A stretch of 64,000 nt of DNA from Nematocida homosporus (lineage: Eukaryota > Microsporidia): the NCBI RefSeq assembly GCF_024244095.1, contig NW_026250689.1, positions 124,001 through 188,000 of the forward strand. Reading direction: 5' to 3'. Positions 17,520-26,529 of this stretch are shown here, piece after piece (the stretch's first letter is position 1; the number at the start of each line of letters is the position of its first letter). The position numbers and the translations under genes were made by a program. The notes beneath the pieces are model-generated. The model had not been told where the DNA came from, ran no database searches, and saw only the letters and a list, made by a program, of their open reading frames with translations.

Positions 17520-19319
17520 ATGCGAGGATGGGGGGTATTTCTAGTGATTTTTGTTTTGCACGTCATGGCCTTAGAGTATATAAGAAAGGCAATGTCTGAA
17601 CATGGTGTTGATGCTCTGCTTTTACACCGTAGGGACCCGCACTTGAGTGAATACTTGCACGATCGTTATGAACATGTCGCTTACTTTTCTGGATTTACCG
17701 GTTCTAATGCGGTTTTGCTTGTTTTCCCCGATAGTGCTTATCTTTATACGGATGGTCGTTACTTCTTACAGGCTAAGAAGCAATTGCTGGCGGGTATTGA
17801 GTTAGGGAAAATGGGCGAGTATCCAAGTGCTCTAGAACGAATAATTGAACGAGGTGCCAAGAAAGTTGGTGTGATTATGGAGTATGTGACCAGCCAGGAA
17901 ATAGAAAGAGTGTTTGGCCCGCATGAACAGAACTTTGAGCTAGTTTACTTGTCTGAGGCCTTTATTGCGCAACTATGGCCTGAACGTCCCCAAATAGTCG
18001 CACAGGAGTTAGTTGGCATGGAGACCGGGCGTACCTTTAAGGAGAAGTTGCAGCTGGTTAAGGAAGCAATGGTACCTAGTGTTGGTAAGCCGGGAAGGAA
18101 GAGGGCGCTAGAGATAGTCTTGGTAGGTGACTTGGACGAGATTGCCTGGCTAACCAATTGGCGTGGTCTGGATATTCCTATGTCCCGCCTGTTCTATGCC
18201 TTTATGTGGATAGAGGCCAAGTCTGAGGTAGTTAAAGTTTATACTGATGCAGTAGTCCCAAAAGACTTAGTAGGTAACATTAAGGTCTTGCCCTACGCTC
18301 AGTTCTACGAGGACATTCTCACGATCAAAGACCAGCACGTTGGAGTTACATCAAATGTGAATGCCAGAATTGAAAGGACTTTACATGATAATAACGAGGC
18401 GGTGGAGTTGTTTGACGAGATAGCACAACTAAAGGCAGTTAAGAGTGATTTGGAGATTCAGGGGTTTAAGGAGGCTAATATTCGGGATGCGGCTGCATTG
18501 TGTACTTTGTTTGGTCGAATACAAGCTCGAATTGAGGCAAACGATTTAGTTGGCGAAGTTGAAGCGGCTGAAATGTTGTTGGCTATCAAACAGGCCGATT
18601 CGGCCTTTATTGTACCAAGTTTTGAAACTATCTCTGGTTACGGCGAGAATGGAGCAATTATCCATTACACGGCTGAGAGTAATGATGTTAAAATTGGTGC
18701 GGATAATCTGTACCTTATTGACTCGGGGTCGCAGTACCAAATGGGCACGACGGATATCACTCGAACTGTTTGTTTTGGCCAGCCAACTGCTGATCAAAAG
18801 AAGCACTATACTGCGCTTCTTAAAGGCCACGTGTCCATTGAACGGCAAAGATTCCCGAGTAAGATTCCAATTGGGCACTTAGCCCCACTAGTTAGGCAGC
18901 ATGTTTGGGCACTTGGTTTGGATTATGCCCATAGTACGGGCCATGGTGTTGGGTTTGGACTTAATGTTCATGAGTCACCTCCTGTTTTGGAAACTGCCGC
19001 TAAAGGCCAGACTAAAGAAGGAATGGTCGTTACCAATGAGCCGGGTATCTATATCGAAGGCGCCTATGGCATTCGACACGAAAACCTTATGCTTGTTCAG
19101 TCCGACCAAGAAGCAGCCGGTTTCTTTATTCTGAAGAACATTACACCAGTGCCTATCCACCATGACTTGGTTGATACTTCTATGCTACTACCAGAAGAAC
19201 TTGCGCATCTCAATAGCTGGTCGCAAGAGGTCTACAAGACAGTCTCGCCCCGACTTCAGTCTAGTCCAGAAGGTCTGCAATGGCTCCGGTACAACACCCA
19301 GCCCCTTGCAACAGAGTAA
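17520..19319 (+). CDS. Secreted Xaa-Pro aminopeptidase (aminopeptidase P, M24B)
   Basis: The 599-residue protein starts at ATG 17520; an in-frame TTG upstream is rejected. The first 17 residues (MRGWGVFLVIFVLHVMA) look like a signal peptide, unlike cytosolic XPNPEP1. Two creatinase-like N-terminal domains precede the pita-bread fold. All five dinuclear metal ligands are present: D401 (LIDSGSQY), D412 (TTDITRT), H475 (TGHGVGFG), E507 (TNEPGIYIEG) and E521 (IRHEN). YTDGRYFLQA marks the N-terminal domain. It cleaves N-terminal residues before proline. Secretion or ER/surface location is inferred; it may digest host peptides. Confidence 0.9.
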   Translation: MRGWGVFLVIFVLHVMALEYIRKAMSEHGVDALLLHRRDPHLSEYLHDRYEHVAYFSGFTGSNAVLLVFPDSAYLYTDGRYFLQAKKQLLAGIELGKMGEYPSALERIIERGAKKVGVIMEYVTSQEIERVFGPHEQNFELVYLSEAFIAQLWPERPQIVAQELVGMETGRTFKEKLQLVKEAMVPSVGKPGRKRALEIVLVGDLDEIAWLTNWRGLDIPMSRLFYAFMWIEAKSEVVKVYTDAVVPKDLVGNIKVLPYAQFYEDILTIKDQHVGVTSNVNARIERTLHDNNEAVELFDEIAQLKAVKSDLEIQGFKEANIRDAAALCTLFGRIQARIEANDLVGEVEAAEMLLAIKQADSAFIVPSFETISGYGENGAIIHYTAESNDVKIGADNLYLIDSGSQYQMGTTDITRTVCFGQPTADQKKHYTALLKGHVSIERQRFPSKIPIGHLAPLVRQHVWALGLDYAHSTGHGVGFGLNVHESPPVLETAAKGQTKEGMVVTNEPGIYIEGAYGIRHENLMLVQSDQEAAGFFILKNITPVPIHHDLVDTSMLLPEELAHLNSWSQEVYKTVSPRLQSSPEGLQWLRYNTQPLATE

Positions 19320-19865
19320 TCGAAATAAATGCAACCTTCGGTGTGTTTAGTCAATATAACTAGCTGCTATCGTCCAAATTGAGTTTAGTTAGTGTAGTGT
19401 TGCCATACGACTATCCAATACCAATACAATACCAATATGATTACTGATAAGCTACTCACTACTCAGTACACACTACTTACTAACACCAATACTAATACCA
19501 ACCCAAGATGACGTCATCTTATTCCAACTCAACTGTATTTACTCAATAAATGGTACCCATACTTATCCCATGTTATCTCAAGAACTATCTTTAATAGAGG
19601 GTGTCTTAGGTAAGTATTGAGTTAGTCTAAGTTATATTTGGTTTTATTCCACTGGTATTATGTCATACTCATCACATAACTTAACTTAATTATAACATAA
19701 CTTAATCTGAATTTAGTTTGTAAAATCTGAAAGAGATCCCTACTGAGTTGCTAAATGTTTTGGGTTAGTTTTGTTTTAAGGAAAGATTGGCATAGTTACT
19801 GAGATAGAGAAGACTAGTGTAGTAGTACTAAAATAAAAGAACAGCTTTGTATATGTCTATGGTAT
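19320..19865. other. Spacer carrying LTR-like copy B
   Basis: AATAAA lies 4 bp after the aminopeptidase stop. LTR-like copy B (19393-19632) occupies the centre. The rest is TTAAGTTATG-type and AT-rich sequence. No gene seen. Confidence 0.55.
19393..19632 (+). mobile_element. LTR-like dispersed repeat, copy B (solo)
   Basis: It begins TGTAGTGTTGCCATACGAC and has TGACGTCA at 19509-19516, an ATTTACTCAATAAA segment, and TTTAATAGAG at about 19590-19599 followed by GTAAGTATTGAGTT. The landmarks match copies A and C in order. No coding sequence is attached, so it would be a solo LTR or a small non-autonomous element. Boundaries are approximate. Confidence 0.45.
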
Positions 19866-20549
19866 TTATTTGCGAGATCGGGCTTCACTATAGATATAGT
19901 CGTCGTCATCGGTAGACTCTTCGTTACGGTAGGAGGATGGGCGTCTGTATCTCTTCTTTACAGCCCTATCTTTACCGGATGGTCGGTACTCGGAACGTCT
20001 AAATGTTCGTGGGGGACCAGATGGCTCAGAGAATTGGTCATCTGAGTAGGTCTTATCACCGGTGTCGGTATATTCATCCTCAACAATGGCATCGGAGGTT
20101 TCTTCAAGGTCCGAATCTACACTACGCCTGGTTCTAGATGAACGTGGTGAGTCGGCTTGTTTCTGTGAATAAGGAGAATCGGTATCTGAGAGAGTCTGAT
20201 TATCTTCTTGGTTCTCATCCAGAGACGACCTTTTCTTACGGCCGCCAGTGCTGTCCTTCTTGGCTGCAGATCGGCGGGAAAGAATTGGGCTCTTACTGTA
20301 TTTCTTAAGACAGCGGTTGCGATCGATTATGCTTTCAATGGACATGCATTCTTCCACTCGAACTTTAAGGGCATCGGCTAGTTCTTTGAGTCTTGTTGAA
20401 CGTAGTTTGTGAGCCGATAGTCCGCCTATTAACTTTTGCATGCACTTGATTTTCCTATCAAACTCAGAAGTATCCTGGTATTTAGCTAGAGCCATGACAT
20501 AAACGACTTCCAGGGCCAGCCACCCTACTAATACGCGCCGCCAATGCAT
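19866..20549 (-). CDS. Secreted Cys-containing, Ser/Arg/acid-rich protein of unknown function
   Basis: The 227-residue protein has a signal peptide (about 1-22, with LVGWLALEVVYVMALA). The compact N-terminal region has three Cys in KIKCMQKL, VEECMSIE and NRCLKKY. A long disordered tail follows, rich in Ser, Arg, Asp, Glu and Tyr, with several dibasic sites (RRS, KKR) and a Tyr/Asp stretch near the end. I recognise no family. The design, a small Cys-bearing domain plus charged tail, suits a spore wall or host-exported protein, which is an inference. Dibasic motifs could be processing sites. AATAAA on its strand lies next to the stop. Confidence 0.65.
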   Translation of the reverse strand: MHWRRVLVGWLALEVVYVMALAKYQDTSEFDRKIKCMQKLIGGLSAHKLRSTRLKELADALKVRVEECMSIESIIDRNRCLKKYSKSPILSRRSAAKKDSTGGRKKRSSLDENQEDNQTLSDTDSPYSQKQADSPRSSRTRRSVDSDLEETSDAIVEDEYTDTGDKTYSDDQFSEPSGPPRTFRRSEYRPSGKDRAVKKRYRRPSSYRNEESTDDDDYIYSEARSRK

Positions 20550-20614
20550 TCATATCTATTATCCAGCCTACTAATACTCGCTTTAAAACAGCCGTTTCAG
20601 AGCCAACGTCAGGA

Positions 20615-21898
20615 CTAGAGACCCAACACAAAGTACATCGTATGCAGCCGTTCTAACTGGCCTAGTAGAGTCTCTTGCTTGTGCTTATAATCTGCCCGAC
20701 TTAGTAAATACTTACTTTCCCGGCTATGTTCGATTTCAAAATAAAGATGGTTTATCTTTTCGTAAACTATATGGTGGGCTGATGAAAGGACCTTATCGGG
20801 ATCTGCTCGCCAAAAGTGAAAACTCTTAGAGGGAAGACAGTCGGGAGTTCGTGGCACCATTTGCGCCACTACTATATTCTCAGTTAGTAAAGTAAACAGA
20901 GCCTTTTTACAGACGGAAGCATCCATTAGAGTGTACTTCTGCACAAAGCGGTCCTCAACATACCCACGGGATAGAAGCATCGATAAGACCGTTGAGACAC
21001 TCTCACCAGAAACTGTTTGAACATAGTTCGTAACTAAACCTATCTTTATCTGCTGCAGAAACCAGTCATAATTCACCGAGTACTTCTCAAATGGCCCACT
21101 AATAACCCCAAAAGCCTTTAAGTAGTGCAGATGTTCCTGTACCCATTCTTCTCGTTCCATCTTCTCTCCATCTATGATACACCCATCCTTACCCAATTCT
21201 ACACCCTCTAACTTCTGCAGAACTGTTCGTAAAGTAGCCGGGACAGGATGCTGGTTATTGATCACGGCAAAGACCACCCGTGTACCCTTGGTAAATCGTC
21301 TCTCTATCTCGGCCTCAAATAAATCAGCTACAATCCGGGCTTTAATCTTCTCCTTAGATAAGACCAGGCACCTTTTTTCCTTCTCGCCCGACTTCTCCTC
21401 CTGTTTCTCACTGACTTTAGCCCGTTTAACCAAACCATCACCAATGCCCAATCCAGCAGTACCAATACCAGCCGAATTATCAACTACCTTCTTATCCACT
21501 AAAATTCCATCAACTAGTAATCGCCGGTACATTTCAATATACTCCACTGGCACTTCTTCACTACGTAGTACACCCTTAAGAGAAGTTTCCATCACTAAAG
21601 CTAGTCCAGCCATTCCATAAGTCCTTTCTGCCCAGTCCAAATAAACCGGTCTATTCACCATTTCTGATAAGTCTTTTTGCACATAGTATCTAACCATATT
21701 TCCTCGAAAGTTGTTAAACCCAACTATTCCAAAATGAATTAACAAAGAAAGAGCCTTAGCAACTTCTTTCTTGCTAAGCTTTAATACGCCACATAAACCG
21801 ATTAAGCTGGTCTCCCGGTGTTCTAATAAGTAATAACCCACTCTAGCCGCTATCTCACCAAATGTTTCAAGAAAGAAGACTCTTTTACTCTTAGACAT
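20615..21898 (-). CDS. RPC82: RNA polymerase III subunit RPC3 (Rpc82-like)
   Basis: The 427-residue protein starts at ATG 21898 (MSKSKRVFFLETFGEIAARVGYYLL). Longer in-frame starts exist up to 22033 but would overlap the divergent gene at 21923 and add sequence unlike the family. Winged-helix repeats are expected. The first carries LIGLCGVLKLSKKEVAKALSLLIHFGIV, the classic RPC82 helix-turn-helix pattern. A Lys/Glu-rich linker and further winged helices follow (ETSVSTVLSMLLSRGYVEDRFV-like segment, LFTLLTENIVVAQMVPRTPD). RPC3 with RPC6 and RPC7 forms the initiation subcomplex of Pol III. Shorter than yeast Rpc82 (about 650). Confidence 0.75.
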   Translation of the reverse strand: MSKSKRVFFLETFGEIAARVGYYLLEHRETSLIGLCGVLKLSKKEVAKALSLLIHFGIVGFNNFRGNMVRYYVQKDLSEMVNRPVYLDWAERTYGMAGLALVMETSLKGVLRSEEVPVEYIEMYRRLLVDGILVDKKVVDNSAGIGTAGLGIGDGLVKRAKVSEKQEEKSGEKEKRCLVLSKEKIKARIVADLFEAEIERRFTKGTRVVFAVINNQHPVPATLRTVLQKLEGVELGKDGCIIDGEKMEREEWVQEHLHYLKAFGVISGPFEKYSVNYDWFLQQIKIGLVTNYVQTVSGESVSTVLSMLLSRGYVEDRFVQKYTLMDASVCKKALFTLLTENIVVAQMVPRTPDCLPSKSFHFWRADPDKVLSSAHHIVYEKINHLYFEIEHSRESKYLLSRADYKHKQETLLGQLERLHTMYFVLGL

Positions 21899-21922
21899 GC
21901 CCGAAAAATAAAATCGAGTCTT

Positions 21923-22177
21923 ATGCATCCTCCTCCTCATTCTAACTCTCTTCCCAGGGAATACACTTCTGCTCAACTCTCCCAACTCGCCAATCGAGCC
22001 ATTGAAATTCTTAAAAGTACCAAGACCCATCAACGATTAACGCAACAATTAGACGCACTTTTTGAAAAAATGCCCGAGGGTTCCTCCCTGACTGAGAAGT
22101 ACTTGGCCGCTCGGGCTGTTCTCCAAGAGGCCCTTACCGATGAAGATATCCATCTTTTTCAACAAGAGCTCCTTTAA
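21923..22177 (+). CDS. Unidentified small helical protein (84 aa)
   Basis: The 84-residue protein is not recognised. After a short Pro-rich start it is predicted to be helical with hydrophobic heptads (YTSAQLSQLANRAIEILKS, LTQQLDALFEKM, YLAARAVLQEALT), ending in FQQELL. The start codon is 24 bp from the divergent RPC3 start, the arrangement seen at several other gene pairs here. Composition and spacing support a real gene; it could be a subunit of a larger complex. Confidence 0.55.
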   Translation: MHPPPHSNSLPREYTSAQLSQLANRAIEILKSTKTHQRLTQQLDALFEKMPEGSSLTEKYLAARAVLQEALTDEDIHLFQQELL

Positions 22178-22469
22178 GTAAATTGAATTGGTATTAGTAT
22201 TTAGTTGAGTTTAAGTTAAGATGAGTTTAGTTTAGTTATGTTAAGATGGGTTATGTTAAGTTTGAGTTGAGTTTAAGTTGAGTTAAGTTAAGTTTGAGTT
22301 GAGTTGAGTTAAGTTTGAGTTGAGTTAAGATGAGTTGAGTTAAGCTAGGTTTAAGTTCAAGTTAAGTTGAGTTAAGTTAAGTTACGTTGGTATTAGTATG
22401 TAGCTAAGTTGGGGTTATAGTATTTAGGAGGGCAGTTCAGTTCATGGCTTAATTATAATTTAATCTAAC

Positions 22470-22735
22470 TGTAGTGCTGTCATACGACCACTACCAACAT
22501 CATACCAACTCAATACCAAACCAATACGACCACTACTAACCCAACCCAAAGATCAACCTGATGATTGGCAAGCTAATTACGCCTTGCAACTTTAATAGAG
22601 TCAATCTGATTCGACTAATTTAGTTTTACATATCTACCCTACAATTCAATATGACGTCATCCTCACACAACCATATTTATTTAACAAATCACATCGATAC
22701 TCGTCTCAAGGAATGTCTTTAATAGAGTCGGCGTT
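22470..22735 (+). mobile_element. LTR-like dispersed repeat, copy C
   Basis: It begins TGTAGTGCTGTCATACGACC and has TAATTTAGTTTTACATATCT (matching copy A), TGACGTCA at 22652-22659 and CTTTAATAGAGT ending about 22727. An extra CTTTAATAGAGTC at about 22590 suggests an internal duplication or a nested fragment. The TG terminus and landmark order equal those of copies A and B. Confidence 0.5.
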
Positions 22736-22864
22736 GGCCAATGAACCCTATCCAACCCAACCTAACATTAACACCATCTAATCTATAACAGCTTATCTAA
22801 AACTCTCGAGTAAGTATAGTCGAATAAAATCTAGCACCATCCACTTCTAAATCTACCCTTAGGG

Positions 22865-23008
22865 ATGAAAGGTTGTATTCCTGGTCCTAGAGACAGAAAA
22901 GAGACTCATTTGGTACTTTGGCTCAATAAAGATAATTTCCAAGTCTCACATGCTGAGGGCTTTTGTATTTCAAACTGGACGAGCTTCATGCTCGGCGTGC
23001 CACAATAA
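22865..23008 (+). CDS. Short ORF (47 aa), doubtful
   Basis: ATG at 22865 opens MKGCIPGPRDRKETH followed by LVLWLNKDNFQVSH and ends NWTSFMLGVPQ before TAA. The amino acid mix is protein-like and differs from the surrounding low-complexity spacer, and the frame is open a further 10 codons upstream. It could be a remnant of a mobile-element gene between LTR-like copies C and D, or chance. No family recognised. Confidence 0.2.
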   Translation: MKGCIPGPRDRKETHLVLWLNKDNFQVSHAEGFCISNWTSFMLGVPQ

Positions 23009-23070
23009 ATGACATCCATCCTTATCTCAAGGCATGTCTGTAATAGAGTATGTATTAGTTAAGTATTGAG
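23001..23070 (+). mobile_element. Fragment of the LTR-like repeat, copy D (3' part only)
   Basis: AATAAATGACATCC, CTTATCTCAAGG and TGTCTGTAATAGAGTATG match the 3' portion of copies A to C. The 5' landmarks are missing, so this is a truncated copy lying about 270 bp downstream of copy C in the same orientation. Confidence 0.4.
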
Positions 23071-23539
23071 TTGGTATTTGGTATTACACTACACTACACT
23101 ACACCAACTTAACCCAACCCAATACTAACTTAACTTAACTTGAGCTTAACTAAATATCAAAATTTATTGAAACTATAGCTCAGAATCAAGATGGTTTTGG
23201 AAATCTTTCTTATCTCTAGCCCTACTTGAATTGTTGTTGGATTAATATGTTGATCAAGATGGGTTTGGCTCGGACAATTATGACGAAATGATCTATTCTT
23301 CGGCACACAACTCGAGTGATTTCGGCACACAACTTGAATAATTATGGCGGCGGTGGTTTTCTGGTTCTTCCACACCAATTACTCTACATCTGCTTAATTC
23401 TCACCACCAAGCAATCAGATGGACAAGTTAAGTAAGGCCGAAGGAAAGTAAGTTGGCAGACTAGTAAACAATAAGCAGTATTGGATAGATAGACAACCAG
23501 CTGTAGTAGCAGCAATATGCGATTTTTATTATTTGGCTG

Positions 23540-25510
23540 ATGGATGGTATGCTTCCTAAACAGGCGGCAAATTCGTTGGAAGGGACGAAAGAACGTATTA
23601 TAATGAAAGAAAACCACGCAAATAGGCCAATGTGGGTTTCTTCAGACGGAGTGATTATTCTAGAGATGTTTTCAGAGCAGAGTAGACAGGCTCAAGACTT
23701 TCTAATTGCTATCGCTGAGCCAATTAGTCGACCAGCCAATATTCATGAGTACAAAATAACCGCCTACTCTCTTTATGCTGCCGCTAGTGTCGGTCTCAAG
23801 ACCGATGATATTATCGATACAATGGATCGGTTTAGCAAGAACAAAGTACCACTTAGTATTTTGAACTTCATTCGTTCCTGTACAACTAGTTATGGAAAGA
23901 TCAAATTAGTAATTAGGCAAGGAAGATACTTTATTGAGTCGCAAGAAAACCAGAACATCTCCTTCCTTTACCGGGACTCAGCTATGCAGGAACTCTGTTT
24001 GCCCATTGAAGAGGAGAAGAAAGAGATCGTCCGCTTTGAAATCGACCAGAGTAAAGTTGAGTTAGCTAAGAAACGATGCATTGAACTAGACTACCCACTA
24101 ATTGAAGAGTACGATTTTCGAACCGAAAACACATTGCCTCTACTGGATGTTGATTTAAAGCCAACAACTTCAATTCGAACGTACCAGGAAGTGAGTCTGA
24201 ACAAAATGTTTGGAAACGGCCGGGCCCGTTCCGGGATTATTGTTCTTCCCTGTGGTGCCGGCAAGACTTTAGTTGGTATTGTCGCCTTATGCACCCTAAA
24301 GCGCTCTTGCCTAATTCTTTGTACAACTTCAGTCTCCGTTGAGCAATGGAAGCAGCAGATCAAGGCATTCACCAATATCAAAGACGAATCTATTGCTCGC
24401 TTAACGTCCGAAACAAAAGAGAAGTTCACAGGTCAAGCCGGTGTAGTCATTAGCACGTACACCATGGTCTCGTATACCGGCAAACGTTCATTTGAAACCC
24501 AAAAGATCATGGACTTCCTAACCCGTACCGAATGGGGTCTCGTCATTTTCGATGAAGTTCATGTTGTTCCAGCTAATATGTTCCGTCGTGTTGTTTCAAT
24601 CATTATTTCCCATTGCAAATTAGGACTGACTGCTACCTTAGTACGTGAAGATGAAAAGATAGAAGACCTCAACTTCCTTATCGGCCCCAAACTCTATGAA
24701 GCCGACTGGCTCAACCTCAGCGCCCAAGGCTTCATCTCACGCGTTAACTGCACCGAAGTCTGGTGCAAAATGACCGGTGAGTTCTACAAACAGTACCTCT
24801 CCACCGATGTTCGCAAGAAACGTATCTTAGCCACCATGAACCCCACTAAAATCCAAATGTGCGAGTACATCATCAAGAAACACGAAGCCCTCGGAGACAA
24901 AATCATTGTTTTCTCCGACAATGTCTATGCCCTCAAAGCCTATGCTCTCAAATTCGGCAAACCTTTCATCTACGGTCCCACCGGCCAAGTCGAAAGAATG
25001 AACATCCTTAAGCAATTCCGAACCAACCCCAAAATCAACACAATCTTCCTTTCCAAAGTTGGAGATACTTCTATTGATCTCCCAGAAGCCACCTGCCTCA
25101 TCCAAATTTCCGGCCATTTCGGCTCCCGTCGCCAGGAAACCCAACGACTTGGCCGAATTCTCCGGGCCAAAAGAAGATCCACCGAAGGCTTCACCGCTTA
25201 TTTCTACACTCTTGTCAGCATGGATACCGAAGAAGTCCCGTACTCCACCCGCCGTCGCCAATTCCTCATTGACCAAGGCTACTCCTTCAAGATCATTGAA
25301 AGTATCCCCGAAATGGCCCACCACCCCCCAGAAGCCTACCGCACCAAAACCGAGCAAGCCGAACTCCTCGCCTCAATCCTTATAGCCTCCGATCGCGACA
25401 TAGAAACCGAATCCGAAGACGACCCCATTGATAAACTAGAAAAGAAAGTCTCCATCAAAAAGCTCACCGGCCCCACCAACCTCTCCTACTCCGAAAAGCG
25501 CACCCACTAA
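23540..25510 (+). CDS. SSL2: TFIIH helicase XPB (Rad25/Ssl2)
   Basis: The 656-residue superfamily 2 helicase is a TFIIH subunit that opens promoters and acts in excision repair. Motifs: Walker A PCGAGKT (GKT 241-243), DEVH 338-341, GLTATLVRED with the XPB-specific RED motif (369-371), GDTSIDLPEA and QRLGRILRAK in the second RecA domain. The N-terminal damage-recognition-like domain (about 28-200) is present. The acidic N-terminus and long C-terminal tail of yeast Ssl2 are trimmed. Codon composition changes along the gene: the 5' half is mixed and the last 800 bases are very C-rich. Confidence 0.93.
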   Translation: MDGMLPKQAANSLEGTKERIIMKENHANRPMWVSSDGVIILEMFSEQSRQAQDFLIAIAEPISRPANIHEYKITAYSLYAAASVGLKTDDIIDTMDRFSKNKVPLSILNFIRSCTTSYGKIKLVIRQGRYFIESQENQNISFLYRDSAMQELCLPIEEEKKEIVRFEIDQSKVELAKKRCIELDYPLIEEYDFRTENTLPLLDVDLKPTTSIRTYQEVSLNKMFGNGRARSGIIVLPCGAGKTLVGIVALCTLKRSCLILCTTSVSVEQWKQQIKAFTNIKDESIARLTSETKEKFTGQAGVVISTYTMVSYTGKRSFETQKIMDFLTRTEWGLVIFDEVHVVPANMFRRVVSIIISHCKLGLTATLVREDEKIEDLNFLIGPKLYEADWLNLSAQGFISRVNCTEVWCKMTGEFYKQYLSTDVRKKRILATMNPTKIQMCEYIIKKHEALGDKIIVFSDNVYALKAYALKFGKPFIYGPTGQVERMNILKQFRTNPKINTIFLSKVGDTSIDLPEATCLIQISGHFGSRRQETQRLGRILRAKRRSTEGFTAYFYTLVSMDTEEVPYSTRRRQFLIDQGYSFKIIESIPEMAHHPPEAYRTKTEQAELLASILIASDRDIETESEDDPIDKLEKKVSIKKLTGPTNLSYSEKRTH

Positions 25511-25881
25511 CCCAACCACCACCCACCAACATATTATTATCAGGATTGTATTAAGTTGGTTTAGTTTGGGGTGGGTTGTTTGATTATGAGTAGAGTATTA
25601 TAACAACATTACTCACCATTACTCACCACTACTCAACCTAATCTTAACCTAATCAGTACTTAACTTAATAACTAGTAACTCAATAGTAACTCAACTCAAT
25701 ACACAACTTAACTTAACTTAACTCAATACAATTTAGTAAGTAACGCATTATAATACAATCCCTACCAAGATAACCAAACTCAAACCAAGTACTAACTCAA
25801 TCCTATCCTAACACAACTCAATCCAAACTTAACTCAACTCAATCTAATGAGATATTTTCTTTATTTTTTTAGGCCTAGCAG
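25511..25881. other. Spacer upstream of ribosomal uL1, ending in T7AG
   Basis: A short G/T arm (about 25545-25600) is followed by an A/C arm of AACTTAACTCAATAC-type units. The last 20 bp contain TTTTTTTAG (25864-25872) 9 bp before the ATG. No gene seen. Confidence 0.55.
25864..25872 (+). promoter_or_regulatory. Poly-T/AG element just before the uL1 start codon
   Basis: TTTTTTTAG followed by GCC precedes the ATG by 9 bp. The eL18 gene has the same arrangement (60842-60849, then CCC). It could be the transcription initiator of translation-machinery genes. It also resembles a splice acceptor, but no credible donor or upstream coding exon was found. Confidence 0.4.
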
Positions 25882-26529
25882 ATGAGTTCGAAAATCTTTG
25901 GAGCTGATGACGTCATCCCAGTAATTAGAAAGATTACTGAAGGCGTTAGAGAAAAAAAGAAAGAAACTGGAGAAACCATTGAATTACGTATTGGATTCAA
26001 GGGCTACGATGCTAAAGAGCAAAGACTTAGAGGAGAAGTCACTCTACCCTTCCCTAAGCGTAGAACAGAGAAGGTCTTAGTTATTGCTGACAATGCTTTA
26101 GCCCGAGTATTAGAAGGAACAGACATTCCTTTTGTTATGATGGAGAACTATAAGGGTGAAACTAAAGAGATGAAGAAGATGAAGAAGAAGTTAGTGAAGA
26201 GCTATCATGCTTTTATTTCTGTTGCATCAGTTTATAAGGTTATTAAGGCTAATGTCTTCTCAGGTAAGAAGAAGCCAGTCTTTATGATTAAGAACATCAA
26301 TGACATTAGGAACTTTTATGAAGATGTTAAGCGAAAGGTTCAGTTGAATCTTAAGGCTGATCTTCTTTTGGGCTTCTCAATTGGCACAACTACTATGCCT
26401 GTAGAAGAGGTAGCACAAAACTTCTCTACTGCTATGTCTGCTATTCTTGGATTTGCTAAGAAGGGCATGCAGAACATTAAGTCGGTGCACGTTAAATCTA
26501 CTCAGGGTAAGCCAATTAAGTACTATTAA
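25882..26529 (+). CDS. RPL10A: 60S ribosomal protein uL1 (L10a)
   Basis: The 215-residue protein matches the eukaryotic L10a length (217). Signatures: IELRIGFKGYDAKEQRLRGEV near the N-terminus, LPFPKRRTEKVLVIAD, LVKSYHAFISVASVYK, and the C-terminal AMSAILGFAKKGMQNIKSVHVKSTQGKP. It forms the L1 stalk of the large subunit, contacting tRNA in the E site. A TGACGTCA palindrome occurs inside the coding region at 25908-25915. Very regular codon use suggests high expression. Confidence 0.95.
   Translation: MSSKIFGADDVIPVIRKITEGVREKKKETGETIELRIGFKGYDAKEQRLRGEVTLPFPKRRTEKVLVIADNALARVLEGTDIPFVMMENYKGETKEMKKMKKKLVKSYHAFISVASVYKVIKANVFSGKKKPVFMIKNINDIRNFYEDVKRKVQLNLKADLLLGFSIGTTTMPVEEVAQNFSTAMSAILGFAKKGMQNIKSVHVKSTQGKPIKYY

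Larger units (their letters stand above)
22178..23539. other. Long repeat-rich spacer with LTR-like copies C and D
   Basis: It starts with a G/T-rich array of GTTGAGTTAAG-type units (about 22200-22390), then holds copy C (22470-22735), a 47-codon ORF (22865-23008), fragment D (about 23001-23070), an A/C arm, and a unique segment with repeated CGGCACACAACT (about 23300 and 23325). No other gene is convincing. Confidence 0.55.

Noticed and set aside
21899..22033. N-terminal extension of RPC3
   Set aside because: It overlaps the divergent small gene and is unlike the family N-terminus. The ATG at 21898 directly precedes the conserved winged helix.
24827..25357. 176-codon minus-strand frame inside XPB
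   Set aside because: It is antisense to conserved helicase motifs. The frame is open because the C-rich codons of XPB leave few stops on the other strand.
25738..25872. 5' UTR intron before uL1 (GTAAGT near 25738, TTTTTTTAG at 25864)
   Set aside because: There is no upstream ATG exon in frame and no convincing branch site. The same T-tract occurs at genes without any donor-like sequence. Kept only as an alternative in the findings.
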